Origin: Apoderus coryli
Taxonomy: Eukaryota > Arthropoda > Insecta > Coleoptera > Attelabidae
Assembly (NCBI GenBank): GCA_911728435.2
Contig: OU452213.1
Coordinates: 3,327,834-3,391,833 of the forward strand
Direction of reading: 5' to 3'
DNA length: 64,000 nt
Below are positions 12,201-27,200 of the stretch, one piece after another. How positions within the stretch are numbered: position 1 is the stretch's first letter; every line of letters starts with the position of its first letter. Both the position numbers and the translations under genes were made by a program. Under the pieces are notes generated by a model. It saw nothing but the letters and a program-made list of their open reading frames with translations, was not told where the DNA came from and ran no database searches.

Positions 12201-15200
12201 ATAGATATCCCGTAAAACCTACATGGTTAACTTTGCGGACATACTGTGCCTGTTACTGATTATTTATTATTATTAATAATCACTTCCTTTTTGCGGTACT
12301 TTCTTCAATATTAATTTAATGCGTATCAGGAAAATGTTAGAAATCAATCAAAACCATAGAGAAACTAATAATTAATCTTAATAGTCGTACAAAGGTCCTG
12401 CCTATGTTCTCTGGATCAAGATCTATAAGCGAGAGACAAAAAAATCCTCTACAAAACTTTTAGGCAATGAACAGATGTACAACTCAAAAATGTTTTTAAT
12501 TATACAGGGTAGTTCACAAACGCGCAGCAGACCAGAGTTGATATGCCTAAGTCTAGTAGTTTTTGAAAGACGAGGCATGTTTTTTAAGTAAGTACCGTTT
12601 TGGAATTAAAAAAAGACGTGCAAAGATATCGCAATAATTTTATTTTTACATGAAAGCCTGTACCTTAATCTACTTTTCTACATAATTTCCGTGAATATTC
12701 AGGCACCAGTTTTTGAATACCCTCCTCATAAAATTCTGCTGCCTGACTTGTTAACCACTGTATCACAAATGTTTTGACTTCGTCATCGTCTTGAAGACGC
12801 TGACCACCCAGGTGTTTCTTCAAGTGCAGGAACAAATGGTAGTCGCTGGGCGCCAGATCAGGGCTGTATGGAGGATGATCTAGAGTTTCCCATTTAAAAG
12901 ATTTGATGAGATCTTTGGTCCGATTAGCCACATGTGGACGGGCATTGTCATGCAGCAAAACGATACCCTTACTCAACTTGCCACGTCTTTTGTTCTGGAT
13001 TGCACGACGCAGATTGTTCAATGTCTCACAATAAGACGCTGCATTGATTGTCTCATTACGAGGCAGAAACTCCACTAGCAATACTCCTTTTCTGTCCCAA
13101 AAAACTGTGCACATGATTTTCCGGGCAGAAATTGTTTGCTTAAACTTCACTCTTTTGGGTGATGATGAATGCCGCCATTCCATGGATTGTTGTTTCGATT
13201 CTGGTGTGACGTAGGCCACCCATGTTTCGTCACCAGTAACAATTTGGTCTAAAAAATCTTCACCTTCATTGTGGTACCGCTCAAGTAAACTCAATGCACT
13301 GCCTAAACGTTGGGTTTTGTGCAAATCCGTCAACATTTTTGGAACCCAACGTGAACACAAATGATACAGTGGTTAACAAGTCAGGCGGCAGAATTTTATG
13401 AGGAGGGTATTCAAAAACTGGTGCCACGTTATGACAAGTGCCTCAATATTCACGGAAATTATGTAGAAAAGTAGATTAAGGTACAGGCTTCCATGTATTA
13501 CGATATCTTTGCACGTCTTGTTTTAATTCCAAAACGGTACTTACTTAAAAAACATCTTCGTTAAATTTGTAGGCAAGTACCAATTTTTCGTATAAAATCC
13601 ATTCGAATTCCCTTCTTTTCCCCCTTTCCAGGTAGACCTTTAATTGGCAATCAACGATGTTGGAGTGTTGATCATCAGCTGATAGATGTTTTGGTCAATT
13701 TATTTGAATCACACATGGTATAAAAAAAACTCAAACCAATGCAGCGTCGTCGTGTACGATCTCCCCTTAAATGGCGACGAGGCTTCAAACGTCATAGTCG
13801 CACACGACGCGCCACAGTTTTATTGTTTAAATGCGGCATGTTTTCTCTCACTCTATCGCTGATCTTTTTATAGAATTCATTTGGCCAGATGCCCTGTGTA
13901 CTTGCTTGTAGCATTTGTATACTATAAAACCGCACGTGGCCTTTTTAAGATTAAAATGTTAATGATGGACAATTGGGCTTCATTTTGCTATATAATAATA
14001 ATAATAGTTTGACCGTTACATCTATTTATGTCGTGTCCTATTTGAATTTATGCTTATAATTCGAAAAATATACTGTTTTGAAAAGTTTACTAAACTGATT
14101 ACCTACAAATTACGTTCGTGAAGCTTTTTTCTCAGCCAATCAATTACGCCGATAAAGCATCTTGAATTTTAATAGAATGGCCCTGGTTGATCATCCGATT
14201 AAACGCTGTAGGACTATTTTCTTTGGGTTTTCTTGGAGGAGAAATTGTGCACTTGTTCTATAGGCGAAATAAATTTACCTTGTACTGGAAGAGGCTCGAA
14301 ATGACTTTACATACAACTCTAATTGCAAAAAAAACTTACCACATGGCTTGCACTGAAACTGGTTTAAAAATGTGATGACGTTCACAGACGCTGACACTGA
14401 ACCCTCTGTAATTAAAAAAAAAAAGAAAATGTGTAAGATTTGTGATATTTATTATCGTTAAATTTTTTGTCAGGCTCAAAGGCTCAAAATTGTATTTTTT
14501 TTCATCGTTAAAAATTAAAAGAAAAATCTCATACCCATCGCCATCCAAAGTGATCTTGGTATTGGCCAATACCCTCAATACTAGCCCAACAGTGGTCCTC
14601 TCATTACAATCGATGCCCAACAGACAGGATTCTTCTGCCCGATTGCCCATTCTTGAAACAACAACCAAGTAACGCGTGCGGGAAGGATGGATGCTTTCCA
14701 ATTTTACGGCCTAGAACAAACAGAAATTCGATACAGTTATATGATTTCAGTGCAGCCTCATGGGCTTATTGTGAAAAATCCCCGTATATTATGCCACCCA
14801 ATCCAGCAGCCCTGTACCCTCCACTAACTTGTGAAGTTCAGTTATGTGTTGGGTGTCAATATCTGCTGGCGCAATCAGCGAATGCCCAAAAATAGCGTGT
14901 CTTCTTCGTTGTAGAACTACACACTCACATATTACATGGTAAGCTGTTTCAACTGCCCCATTACACAATCTGCATTGCAGGTCACCATTGTACAGCCCCA
15001 TCTTATTTAGGTGGTCTCTCAGAGCGCAATGCCCAGTAAGGAGTCCCATAGTTATTCGCATCTGACTCCTGCTTAATAATAGCAGTTTTTCAGTGCGTTT
15101 TGTTGCGGCACCAGGTATAAACCTCTTCCCATGCTCCTGCTTGGGAATATGTTCCCAATATCTCTGGTGCTCGCTTTTGGCCCAGCACGTGAGGAGTTCC

Positions 15201-18200
15201 CTCGCCGTTCTTTTAGACAAGCCCAGCGCAGGTTCCGTGCCAGTATATGTGGTTTCAGAGGCTTGTCTAGCCAGCCAATCCGCTCTCTCGTTGCCTTCTA
15301 TTCCCGAGTGCCCCGGGACCCACACTTGATTAACCCTGTTGTGGTCCGCCAGGGCCCTAAGTTCTGTTTGGCATTCCCATACCAGTTTGGTTGTAACCTT
15401 GGGGCTTCTCAGACCCCTTAAGGCCGTCTGGCTATCTGAACATATTGTCACGTTTCTCTTTTTAGTCAAATAGAACCGTGGACTAGGAACGTAAATACGG
15501 GACCAGGTCTGGATAGTTTAAAACACCCAATGTTCATCTACACTAAACATTTATTAAGAACTAATGGTATATGACAATTATGGCTTTTCAGCCTAATAAT
15601 TATGATGGAGAATAACAAGTTACTAAAGCTAACACTGATAAAAGTTTGGATAAATGTTAATACAATATAAATAAGTATAAAATAATAAAGTACTTACAAA
15701 TGAGTCACCACTAGGCGTTCAGGTCTGGTCACCAACATTCTTAATTAACTATTAATATTAGCTTGATTAATTATTGACACAACTGGAAAGTTGGTCCTCT
15801 GGATATTATTATTTATAGGAAAAGGGTTGTCCCTTCTCAGTTCCTTGGAAAGAAACTTCCGTCTAAATCCTCCCTGTCTTGACCAATGATAATGAGGGAG
15901 GCTGGATTTAATCAAAGATGGTTTCCAGACTTCTCTATGCTAATTGGTTATAAACATAATAATTATATTGCGCCACCACCCCTACGTCGCGTTTATTTAG
16001 ATGTGGTGGTCAGAATAGTTGATGCTGCATTTTTCAATATGACTACCCTTGAAAGCGGAGGGTAAGAGGCAGGGCTCCTGATTATCGAGAAACGGTGACT
16101 CATCTAGATAAACTAGAATAAACTGGAAAATAATATTTTTGTATTTTTCCATCGAACATCTGGGGTTGTTATTTTGTTATTATTTATATTTATTTATTAA
16201 TAATTATTTTGGAATCTGTACTCGTGACAATATATTGATTCGCTTGTTTGTATAAGCCCTCAATCTGTTTAGTTTTGCACATTGCAGAATTGCAAACACT
16301 TCCGCTTGAAATACGGATGTGTTTTTCCCCAGTGAGAATCTTAGATTCGTGTTCCTTGTCTCACTGTATATTCCTGCACCACTTCCATTTTTGGTTTTTG
16401 ACTCGTCCGTAAACAAGGTTATCCCTCTCAGTGTCTTTATGCAGTCTTGATCAAGAACTTCGCGGTCCACAATATGCACTTCGAAGTTTATGTCAAATTC
16501 AAATTTTGGTATGATGTGGTCCATGGGCATGTCTATGATGCCATCCCCAATACATACTCCAATTTTGGTATGTCCCCGATAAGTGGGTACAGTTCCTACC
16601 AACCCTCGCACTCTGATGAATGCCGCCCCCGCCTCCATCCTTACCATGATGTGCAAGGGTGGGAGGTTCAGCAATACTTCCATTGCGGCTGTCGGAGTAG
16701 TTCTAAAAGCACCCGTCATTGCTAAGCAGGCAAGCCTCCGTACCTTGCCCAACTCAGCAATGGCGGTATGCTGTTCCGTTTTCGTCCACCAAATCAGCGA
16801 CGAGTATGTTATCATAGGTCTAAATACCGCAGTGTACAACCAGTGCATCATCTTTGGATTTAGTCCCCATGTTTTCCCATGAGAGCGTCTGAGTAGCATA
16901 AGCGTTCTCTCCGCTCTTGCTCTGGTTCTTTTAAGGTGTGCGGTCCAGGTAAGCTTTGAGTCTAGAGTGACCCCTAAATACTTTACCTCCCCGGACATTT
17001 TTACGATTTCACCTTGAAGGTACAGTGGCCCTAGTCCCTCTGTTTTCTTCCTCTTGGTGAAAGCGATCATTGCTGCCTTTGACGGGCTCATTCTTAGTCC
17101 CTGTTCTTCAGGTCTACTAGCCTGCAACCCAAAGAGGATTGAGTACGCTGTCAAAAGGAGTCAAATGGATTTATTTTTTGGCCTACTATTGGAATTGTTG
17201 TTTATTCTACTGATCAAGAGCCTGACGAGTACCTTCATATTATGAGAAAACTTTCTATATACCTACACTTAAAAATAAATAAAAATTGTACATGGCACTT
17301 CACTATTTATTAGGCCATTTAAAAAGCCCGAAAGTAAACAGCAGTCGACTGTATGGGTGTTTCAAGATGAGCCAAATCCAACAAAAGTTGTTCGCGCAAG
17401 AAGCACTTCAAATGGTCGCCTGTTTTTCCGGAAAAACTGTACATGTCGCAACCGTACGACTAGAACAACGCAGAACAGTCAAATCTGAGTGGTAGACAAC
17501 CATTTGTTTGCCAGTTGTCTTCCAAGAAATCAGGAAAACCAACCGCCGAAGACGGATCACTCTTCACCACGACAATGCGAGCTCTCACACATCGGCTCAA
17601 ACAACTGCATTCTTGGGCACCCAAAACATACATCGATTTGATGAGTCCTGACTTAGCACCGAATGACTTCTTTTTATTCCCGTACGTAAAAAACAAACTG
17701 ACACCGACACCTGAAGAAGCGGTTGCTGCATTCAGAATGCATGTTTTGGAGATACCTCAATCAGAGTGGCAAAAGTGCTTCGACAAGTGGTTCAAACGCA
17801 TGCAAGAGTGTATAGATCTTCATGGGGAATATTTTGAAAAACAATAAAGTGATTTTCGATGATTAATATTTGTTTTTGTTCTCTAATCACGAAATATAAA
17901 ACGCAAACCTCGTATTACTCGACCATCTCGATCGATTGAAGGCTGAAAACTATGGCAAAATTGAATGAATTGGGCCTCGAATTGCCTTACCTCGTATATT
18001 TTGAAACTTGAAAAGAAAAGTCAAAACGAGCATTATCTATACATAAATAGTTCTACTAATGTTACCATTTGCAATATCTTATGAATTATTTATTAATAAA
18101 TCGGGCCGATCCCGTTTCTGCATGTCAAGATTTCATTTCGTTTCTATTTTTTTTTTTCCTTCTTTGTATATAGTCAGTTGTTGTTTCACAATTAGTAGTT

Positions 18201-21200
18201 ATCCAGTTATACAGTGCTTTCATTTTAAAACATGCCGCTCAGAATAACCCGTCATTTGAAGTAGACAACACAATAATATACGAGAGTCTCTTTTGGCACG
18301 ACGTCCATTAAGAATTTAGGGTTCGTAAATGAGTTTGGGGGTCTAAATCGTTAACCGTTTCCATATCTTGGGTTTTCTTAATTTATATTTTTAACTAAAC
18401 CAATTTAGAGATATTAAGCATCAGATTGATCCACAGTAGCACGGTTTTTTCCCAGGCCGCTCTACAGTAACCAACCTAACCTGTTTTCTAGAGGATGTAT
18501 TTCGTACCCTCGGGGAGGGTCTGCGGATCGATTGGATTTATACAGATTTTTCGAAGACTTTCGATAAGCTGGATCATTCGCTTGTCCTACGGAAAATGTC
18601 GAGGTTGGGTTTTCATGAGGATCTTTTAACGTTTTTTGCCTCCTACTTATCTGATCGACAACACTATGTCGAATACAATGGTCATAAATCGGAAACTTTC
18701 ACACCCACCAGCGGAGCGCCTCAGGGCAGCTGTTTGGCGCCATTAATATTTTCAATTTTCATTAATGACATATCCCAGGAACTTACAAGCAACCATTTGA
18801 TGTTTGCAGACGATCTGAAGTTGTATCGTGTTATTCGAGACACTTCGGATGGCGTTTTGTTGCAGCGCGACTTATCTAAGCTTGAAGATTGGTGTAACTA
18901 TAATAAATTGCCTTTAAATATTAATAAATGTAAGTTTGTCATATTTTCGAAATCGGTATCAGCTGAGTGACACTGCGCTTGAGTCTTGTGATGTTGTCAG
19001 GGATCGATACACCCCACATACCCTGGTCGATTCGGAATAGATCTTCGATGAACATATCCAAAGCTCAGGAATAAGGGTGGATCACCAATTTTTTTATAAT
19101 TTTTCAAAGGTGATCTATATTTGGTGGGATGTAGGCTTTTACTTGATGACCTACCCTGGGCTTAGTCGACTCGATCGACACACCCCACATACTCTGGTCG
19201 ATTCGGAATAGATGTCCGATGAACATATCCAAAGCTCAGGAATGAAGGTGGATCACCAATTTTCTTATGCTTTTCCAAAGTGAGATTTTAGTAGAAATTT
19301 ATGGTTTTGCCTATGTTTGAGGGTCCGTATTGCTCAAGGTTTTCATGCTACCCGCCACATTATATATATATTTGGAATCAGCGCATCAAACTCTATGATT
19401 GTACCAAGTTTGAGGAAAATCTATTTTTCAACCAAAAACGAAAATTTTCCATACACTTACATTGATTTTTTCTAAGATTTGGACAAAAAATTTTTTTTTC
19501 TCAATTTTCACCAAACTCACCATGTTTGTTCCTATGCCCATACTGGTGGAGAAAAAGTGTTTTCTTGTGGAGAAAATGTTGTTAGGGGAGCAGGACTTTG
19601 CTCACAAAAGTCTTCCCACAGGGCTATATGCAGACCCTTACTTGATGACCTACTCTGGGCTTAGTAGACTCGATCGATACACCCCACATACCCTGGTCGT
19701 TTCGGAATAGATCTTCGATGAACATATCCAAAGCTCAGGAATAAGGGTGGATCACCAATTTTTTTATAATTTTTCAAAGGTGATCTATATTTGGTGGGAT
19801 GTAGGCTTTTACTTGATGACCTACCCTGGGCTTAGTCGACTCGATCGACACACCCCACATACTCTGGTCGATTCGGAATAGATGTCCGATGAACATATCC
19901 AAAGCTCAGGAATGAAGGTGGATCACCAATTTTCTTATGATTTTCCAAAGTGAGATTTTAGTAGAAATTTATGGTTTTGCCTATGTTTGAGGGTCCGTAT
20001 TGCTCAAGGTTTTCATGCTACCCGCCACATTATATATATATTTGGAATCAGCGCATCAAACTCTATAATTGTACCAAGTTTGAGGAAAATCTATTTTTAA
20101 ACCAAAAATGAAAATTTTCCATACACTTACATTGATTTTTTGTAAGATTTGGAGTAAAATTTTTTTTTCTCAATTTTCACCAAACTCACCATGTTTGTTC
20201 CTATGCCCATACTGGTGGAGAAAAAGTGTTTTCTTGTGGAGAAAATGTTGTTAGGGGAGCAGGACTTTGCTCACAAAAGTCTTCCCACAGGGCTATATGC
20301 AGACCCTTACTTGATGACCTACCCTGGGCTTAGTCGACTCGATCGAGACACCCCACATACCCTGGTCGATTCGGAATAGATGTCCGATGGACATATCCAA
20401 AGCTCAGGAATGAAGGTGGATCACCAATTTTCTTATGATTTTCCAATTAATAAAACCAAATAATCGCCCAACCTATATATGTATCTATACAGAGTGTCCA
20501 ATTAATTAACGATTCCCATTTGCGTATACAGTAACGTTACTTGTATAGTTTTCAGTTAAACAATTTTAATCGATCATTTGACCTCGTGGATTTCCTTCGC
20601 TTTATTGTTATTTCACAAGAAATGATTGTGATCAACGTTCTCTTCTTCTAACATTTTCAAAATATAATAATATAAAGAACACAACCATAAATTCAATTAT
20701 AAAAGGAGCGGGTAAAATAACTGTTTTATTGGCAAAAAGCAGTGGAGTAGCAAGTTTTTATCTTCAAATCTTCTAATGGCTCCGAGCTCAAAGTTTTCGG
20801 ACCAATGAAGCTAAGGTATTTGAGTATTAGCAGAATTTAAATAGTCCCCCCTGTCTGCAAGACAAGAAAATAGACGTCAAACACAAGTGAATAACCTACG
20901 AATTATTCTTATTATTATTTATTACAATAAAACGAAGACGCACTTTGCACAATTATCCCATCATCTTACTTTATAGGATAATTTACATGCACATACAAGT
21001 CTAAGTAGGTATAATAAACGAAAATACGTAGGAGTACCTAAACAACTAAATTATTATTTATTATTTTATTTATCGTACCACTTGTAGTATTTTTATTCAT
21101 TCAATTTTGCCATAGTTTTCATAGATTTGTGCATTGTCTTGATGAAAGAACACTTTTTTCTTTTGCAAATGTGGTCGTTTCTTTGCTATTGTGTGAACTT

Positions 21201-24200
21201 TGAGATTGGCTTTTCGGATCACCTTGCGCAGCTGTCTCACTTAGAGTACGTTCGGAAGCCTGGCCAGGACAGAAGGATCGGTCAGACAAAATGCAGGCCA
21301 TTTACTAGGTCAGGTATTAGCGAATTCAGCTTCTTGTTGAGCTCATTGAATGTCAACGAATTGAGGCATATGCAGTTTTCGGACGTTTTTTCTGTTTTTT
21401 GGCGTACATTCTTGTGGAGTTTTGAGGCCGCTTTTCCCATTGGGGCCGTACGAGCTGGGCAACTTTTAAAATATATTTCTCCGATGAGCTTGCCGTGCAA
21501 TACAGAGAACTGCAGAGTCTGAACTGGCTGCGGCATCACGTTGAAGATGCAGACTTGCAGATTAGGTACAGGGAGCTTCGGAAAGATGTTAATAAAAAAA
21601 AATCCGCGGAGAAGTCAGCATTGTTTACTGATGCATTTACTCGGTCGAATAATAAATCTAAACATATCTGGGGTGTACTGTGGGATCCAACGCGAACAAA
21701 TTTTTTTGACAGTCAAATGTTTATGCAATATTGAATGTATGCTGGTCCCACTAATGCCTAAGGTTGTCTCAATCTCTTGATAGGTCACATGACGGTCTTG
21801 CAATATCAGTTCGCCCACAGCATTAATGGTTTTCGGAACAACAACTGATTTTGGACAACCTTCACGAAATTCGTCATGGAGTGAACTACGACCACGATTG
21901 AATTCACCATACCATCAATAAACCCTGGTCCTTGATGGAGCTTCATGGGTCAAAAACAGTGCAAACAAAATGCCCAAATGAAATGCCTAAACGCTGTCAA
22001 GCAATATCTTTTTAATCGTAGATCTGAACACATGCAAACTCTGAGAGAAATCCTTAATCAGAAACCGGTTAACTAGCGTGGCGACATTATAAGAGAACGA
22101 TCTTTTAAATATTTCCTTTTTATGAACAGGGACTGTTATTAGACTTTTACGTCTGATGTTTAGATTATGCACATCAGTTCTATACACAATTATATTAACC
22201 AGATAAGGAGGGGTTTTATATTTTATTATTTTGTAAAAGAAGCATGTTGAATGGTGGATGCGTCTGTTATACATATTCAGCCAACCTGCCTCCTTAAGTT
22301 TGTGAGATATGCGATGTTTTCTCCCTCTGTCCACACTATCAAGACAAGGACCGTAGATGCTGTCACAGTGAATCTTTTAAGTTACTGTAAACAACACAAA
22401 TAGCGCCCGAATGTCAAAACGTTCTGAATACGTATAACCTCAAAAATATCCAACTTTACAATAGAACTGTCAGTTGCCAGATTGCAACACCAGGGTTGCC
22501 AAATCCTATGGCCTTTTTGAATAGACTTATTGAAAATATCCATAAATTAAAGTAACAGTTCTCAAGTGATGGCAGAGCTATTAAACGAGAAAGAAATATT
22601 TTATAATAAATAATATATGCAACGGCAAAAACGATAATAATATATTAAAATTAATATGTATGTGCATGCGGTTGTAAAATGTAAATTACATATAATTTAG
22701 CTACTTATTATATCAAATTAGAATGCAACTATTTTTCTTTGTCTTATTCTGTTTATTTGCTTGTTTTGTTTAAACAAAATGAAAGAAATAAACACACATA
22801 GGAACTCCATTAGAAAACAGTTCATCGAACTGGAATTACTAACTCGCATACAGGGTGATCCAAATTGGACACACCGATTTCTAGTGGAATTAGAAGAAAA
22901 CGAACCACCTCGATTTCCAGTTTGGAAGGGGAAAAACTTTGTTATTTGGCGATTTAGAAGAAAAAGTCATTCTTTATAAAAACGTCTGCTAGTGTCAAAA
23001 CTACAAATTCAAATACCAAATTTACGATTACTATACAGGGTATATCAAAAATAATAATAATAATAATAATGTCTTTATTGCAAATTAAAAAATTTACAAC
23101 AGGCGAAGTTGAGGCATTTGAGAAAAAAGTTTATTAGTGTTTTTTTTTGCACAATTGGTGTAATAAATCACGGTTTTGAAAATATGTTCATAAAATTTAA
23201 AAAAAAAATCAAAATCATTAAAAATGTTATTTTTGATATACCCTGTATAGTAATCGTAAATTTCGTAATCGAAATTGTAGTTTCGACACAAGCAGACGTT
23301 TTTATAAAGAATGATTTTTTCTTCTAAATCGACAAATAAAAAAGTTTTTCATCTTCCAACCCCTATCCGTGTGGACACATTGTATACCTAAATCGAATTA
23401 CTCACTCACCATTTTAAGCGTCTCCTCCGGCCGTAAAAGATAAAACATCGACTGGAGATGTCTCTCGATTGCGTTGTTGCCTTGCTGATTCTGACTCCAT
23501 CCACCATACCCCCCATCCTCCGCCGCAGTAGCCGTCTGTTGTGGATATGTCCCACCCCCTCCCGACAACAACGCACCGATCTCCCCCAAACCACCACTTT
23601 GGCCCCCATCGTCCTTGTTCCCACTCTCGTCGCTATGGTAGTTGGAGGTCGTTTTTTTGGCGTCAGCGTCTGGCAGCACAAGGGCAGTGCCCTTACCAGC
23701 GAAGTAACACTCGCTGAGGCTGGAACAATAAGAAGAAAAACATAATTCCAAAGCTCGAAAATAATTCATTTAGGATTGAAATATGGGAAGTACGAGGTTT
23801 GTTAAAAAAAAAGTTTCTCGAAAATACAAGGGTTGCCTTTTAATACGCATAAAAGGCAACCCTTGTATTTTCGAGAAACTTTTTTTTTTAACAAACCTCG
23901 TACTTCCCCATGAAGATCTATACAATTTTGAATGCGTTTGAATCAATTGTCGAATCACTTTTGCCATTCTGATTGAGGTATCTCCAAAACATGCACTTTG
24001 AATGCAGCAGCCGCTTCTTCAGAGGTCGAAACACGTTGACCTCTCAGTTGGTTTTTTACGTACGGGAATAAAAAGAAGTCATTCGGTGCCAAGTCAGGAC
24101 TATACGGCGGATGACTCATCAAATTGCTGTTTTGGGCACGAAAATTCCCATTTTTGGGCCGAGATGAATCTTTTAAGTTGAATAGTGGATGCGTCTGTTA

Positions 24201-27200
24201 TACATATTCAGCCAACCTGCCTCCTTAAGTTTGTGAGATATGCGTATTTATCGTATTTATTTATTCATCATTATCTATTTTATGCCCTTCATCCCCTATT
24301 CCGTGGCATAACAAACCCCTTGCGTAGCTCTTTCACAAATAGTCTGTAGGATAATTTTGACAAAACAGCCTCGTTTGTGCTGGTACTCACGAATCGTTCG
24401 TACTAAATAAAAATCTAGTAACGCCTTCTATGGCCTTTTTGAATGTTTAAAGTCTTACCTGGCCACATTGACAGCGTATTCCGAACACAATCTAAAGTAA
24501 TTAGGAATTGTGACGATCTTCAAACAAATAAATAAAATCGAAAACTAAAACACTTTCACCTTAATCCAATATATATTTGTTTTGATATACAAAACATAAT
24601 CTTTTAAAAGAAAACACAACAAACTATGATAACAGAACATTAGAAAGCACAATCTTTAACTAAACTTCAAATGAAATAAATAAAAATCAAAACGAATAGA
24701 ATTTTAGTGTTAACGCACCTCCGTGTTCGTCCAAACTAAACTTAAACAACAGAGATTGTGTAAAATCATGAAAAATTAATACAAGCATTTCTATATACGT
24801 ATACGACTGCGTGTCTCTCGTTCTATGTGTATTCAATGCATAATAATAATTATTATTATTATTAAACAAAATACACACACGTCGGTCAAAGCTTTTCGCA
24901 CGAAACAGCATAAAACAGTCAATTTATCCTTGGCTCTAAGCCAAACTGTTTCCTAGAATCCAGACAATCAATCACAAAGTTTTCATCAAAAATTTTAAAA
25001 TCTATAAAAGACATGGTTCGCTCTTATCGTAACTCGTATAGATCTCATATTAAAATGGCAAAAAAAAAATGCGAACGATACGTATATTGCAGATGGTTCT
25101 AATATTGCCAGGGCTACATGGGATATTATCAACAATAAAAGCAATAGTTCTGCTCCCCAACAATCATTAACAAATCTTACTGCTGATGATTTCAATACAT
25201 ATTTTACCAGTATTGCGGAAACTTTAACCCATGACTTATCCTCAAATATCAGTCCACTGGATTTGTTGTCTATTGACATTCCGGGCAATTTTGAGTTTAA
25301 TGAAATATCTTTTATTGATTATTGAAACAATTTGGATTTAGACCGAAACTTAACACCGTTTCAGCTATAGAAAACTTTATAAATAGCGTTATAACCACTT
25401 TTGAGAGTAGAAGGCTTGTGGGGGCTTCTTTTCTTGATTTAACAAAGGCGTTTGATTGCGTCTCACACGATATCTTGTTGGGTAAACTGGAGCGATACGG
25501 TATGAGTGCGAATTCGATTCGTTTGCTGAGTTCCTATCTCACTGGTAGGAATGTTGTAACGATGTTTGAGTCAAAGTCTTCTTAGCCCTTGTTGAGCTCT
25601 TGTGAAGTCCCACAGGGCTCGGTGCTCGGACCTCTATTGTTTTTGATTTTCATTAATGATTTACCGCTACGTCTGCCATGCTCTGACCTGACATTATTTG
25701 CAGACGATTCAACTATTGTCGATGTTGAACTGTCGAGTGATGTTCTGGCCTCAAGTATGATTAATTCACAGTCGAGGGCTGTTGCCTGGTTTGCAGCTAA
25801 CAAACTCTGTATGAATGCCAATACAGCTACTAAAATATTTACATTACGTGCGACGGATGTTGCTGTTTCTGATGGTCTGGTAAAGTTTTTGGGTGTCACT
25901 TTGGACCAAAAGCTAACCTGGGCGGGTCATGTCGAGGTTACCATTGCCAAGTTGTCTAAGGTTGTGTTCATTTTGCGAAGCTTGAAGGGTGAAGTCTCTT
26001 TTAATATTTTGAAATCAGCATATTATGGCCTTTTTCACAGTGTGGCTTCATATGCTTTGTCAATTTGGGGACACTCTTGTCATGGTAGTCGGGTATTCCC
26101 AATCCAAAGACGAGTGGTTCGAATAATGGCAGATTTAAAGTTTAGAGAAGATGTCAGACCTAAATTTAAAGAATGTAAAATATCTACAATTCAATTATGT
26201 ATGTGAAAAATAATTACAATCTGTACATAAGGCATGATGAAGTTCACAACCACAATACCAGAAACAAAAATGACATTCTTCCTGAATATATGAGGTTGGG
26301 TAGAAGCAGAAATTCTGTGAATTATTATGGTCCCACATGCTATAATCATTTGCCAGATAGTTTGAAAACACTGAGCCTTGCAATGTTCAAAAATAGATTA
26401 AAAAACTACTTAATTGACCAGGCTTTTTACTCCATTGATGAATTCCTCAGCACTGACTTTCTGTTTTGAACATTTCTATGTTTTTATGTTGTGTTATGTA
26501 ATATTTTAGTATTTAATATGACTTGTGTAAACCTTTTTTGGTAATGACATGTAATGACAATAAATAAATAAATTAGAAATAAAAAACATAGGTACAAGAG
26601 CAGAGATCGAACTCAGGTCGATAGTAAAAAAATTAAACCAAATTGCATTAAAGACGTCGTTTTGTCATTTTTAGCATCCTGTAACCTCCCTGTTAGTCGA
26701 AGAATGTCACATTATATGTCAGTTAATTATCTTATATTATTATTGTCTGCTTTATAAAAGTTATTAACCTCTCGTGTCAACATAATATTGTAGAAAAACT
26801 CATTATACACAACATTATTAGTAATTATAGAAAAAATGAAAACAATACAGATTTCTAATCATGTAATATCTATTAATAATAAGTTAACATCTTTCTTTAA
26901 AGATAATATAATAGGTACAAAAAGTTATCATATAAATTATTCACATTACGAAATTAACCTTTTTAGCTAACTAGTATATTCATCATTTTTTATTTTATTT
27001 AGCTTGAACTATTGCTTGAACTTTTCTTCCAAAAAACCTTGACCGCTGTTGTTGTTCTCACGGTTATCAGAAAACAAAAAAGTGTGTTCTGTTGACAATT
27101 TAAAATTAATAAACTATTGCTCTCCATATTTAAGTAATACGACCCTGGTGGTGCAATCTGGCAACTGACAGCTCTATCGTAAAGTTGGACATTTTTGAGG

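Noticed and set aside
14653..15421. Plus-strand open frames opposite slingshot exon 4 and the LINE
   Set aside because: They are antisense shadows of recognised minus-strand coding sequence.
26590..26630. tRNA T-arm-like sequence (reverse complement near GAGTTCGATCTCTG)
   Set aside because: No cloverleaf, A box or acceptor stem could be assembled around it.
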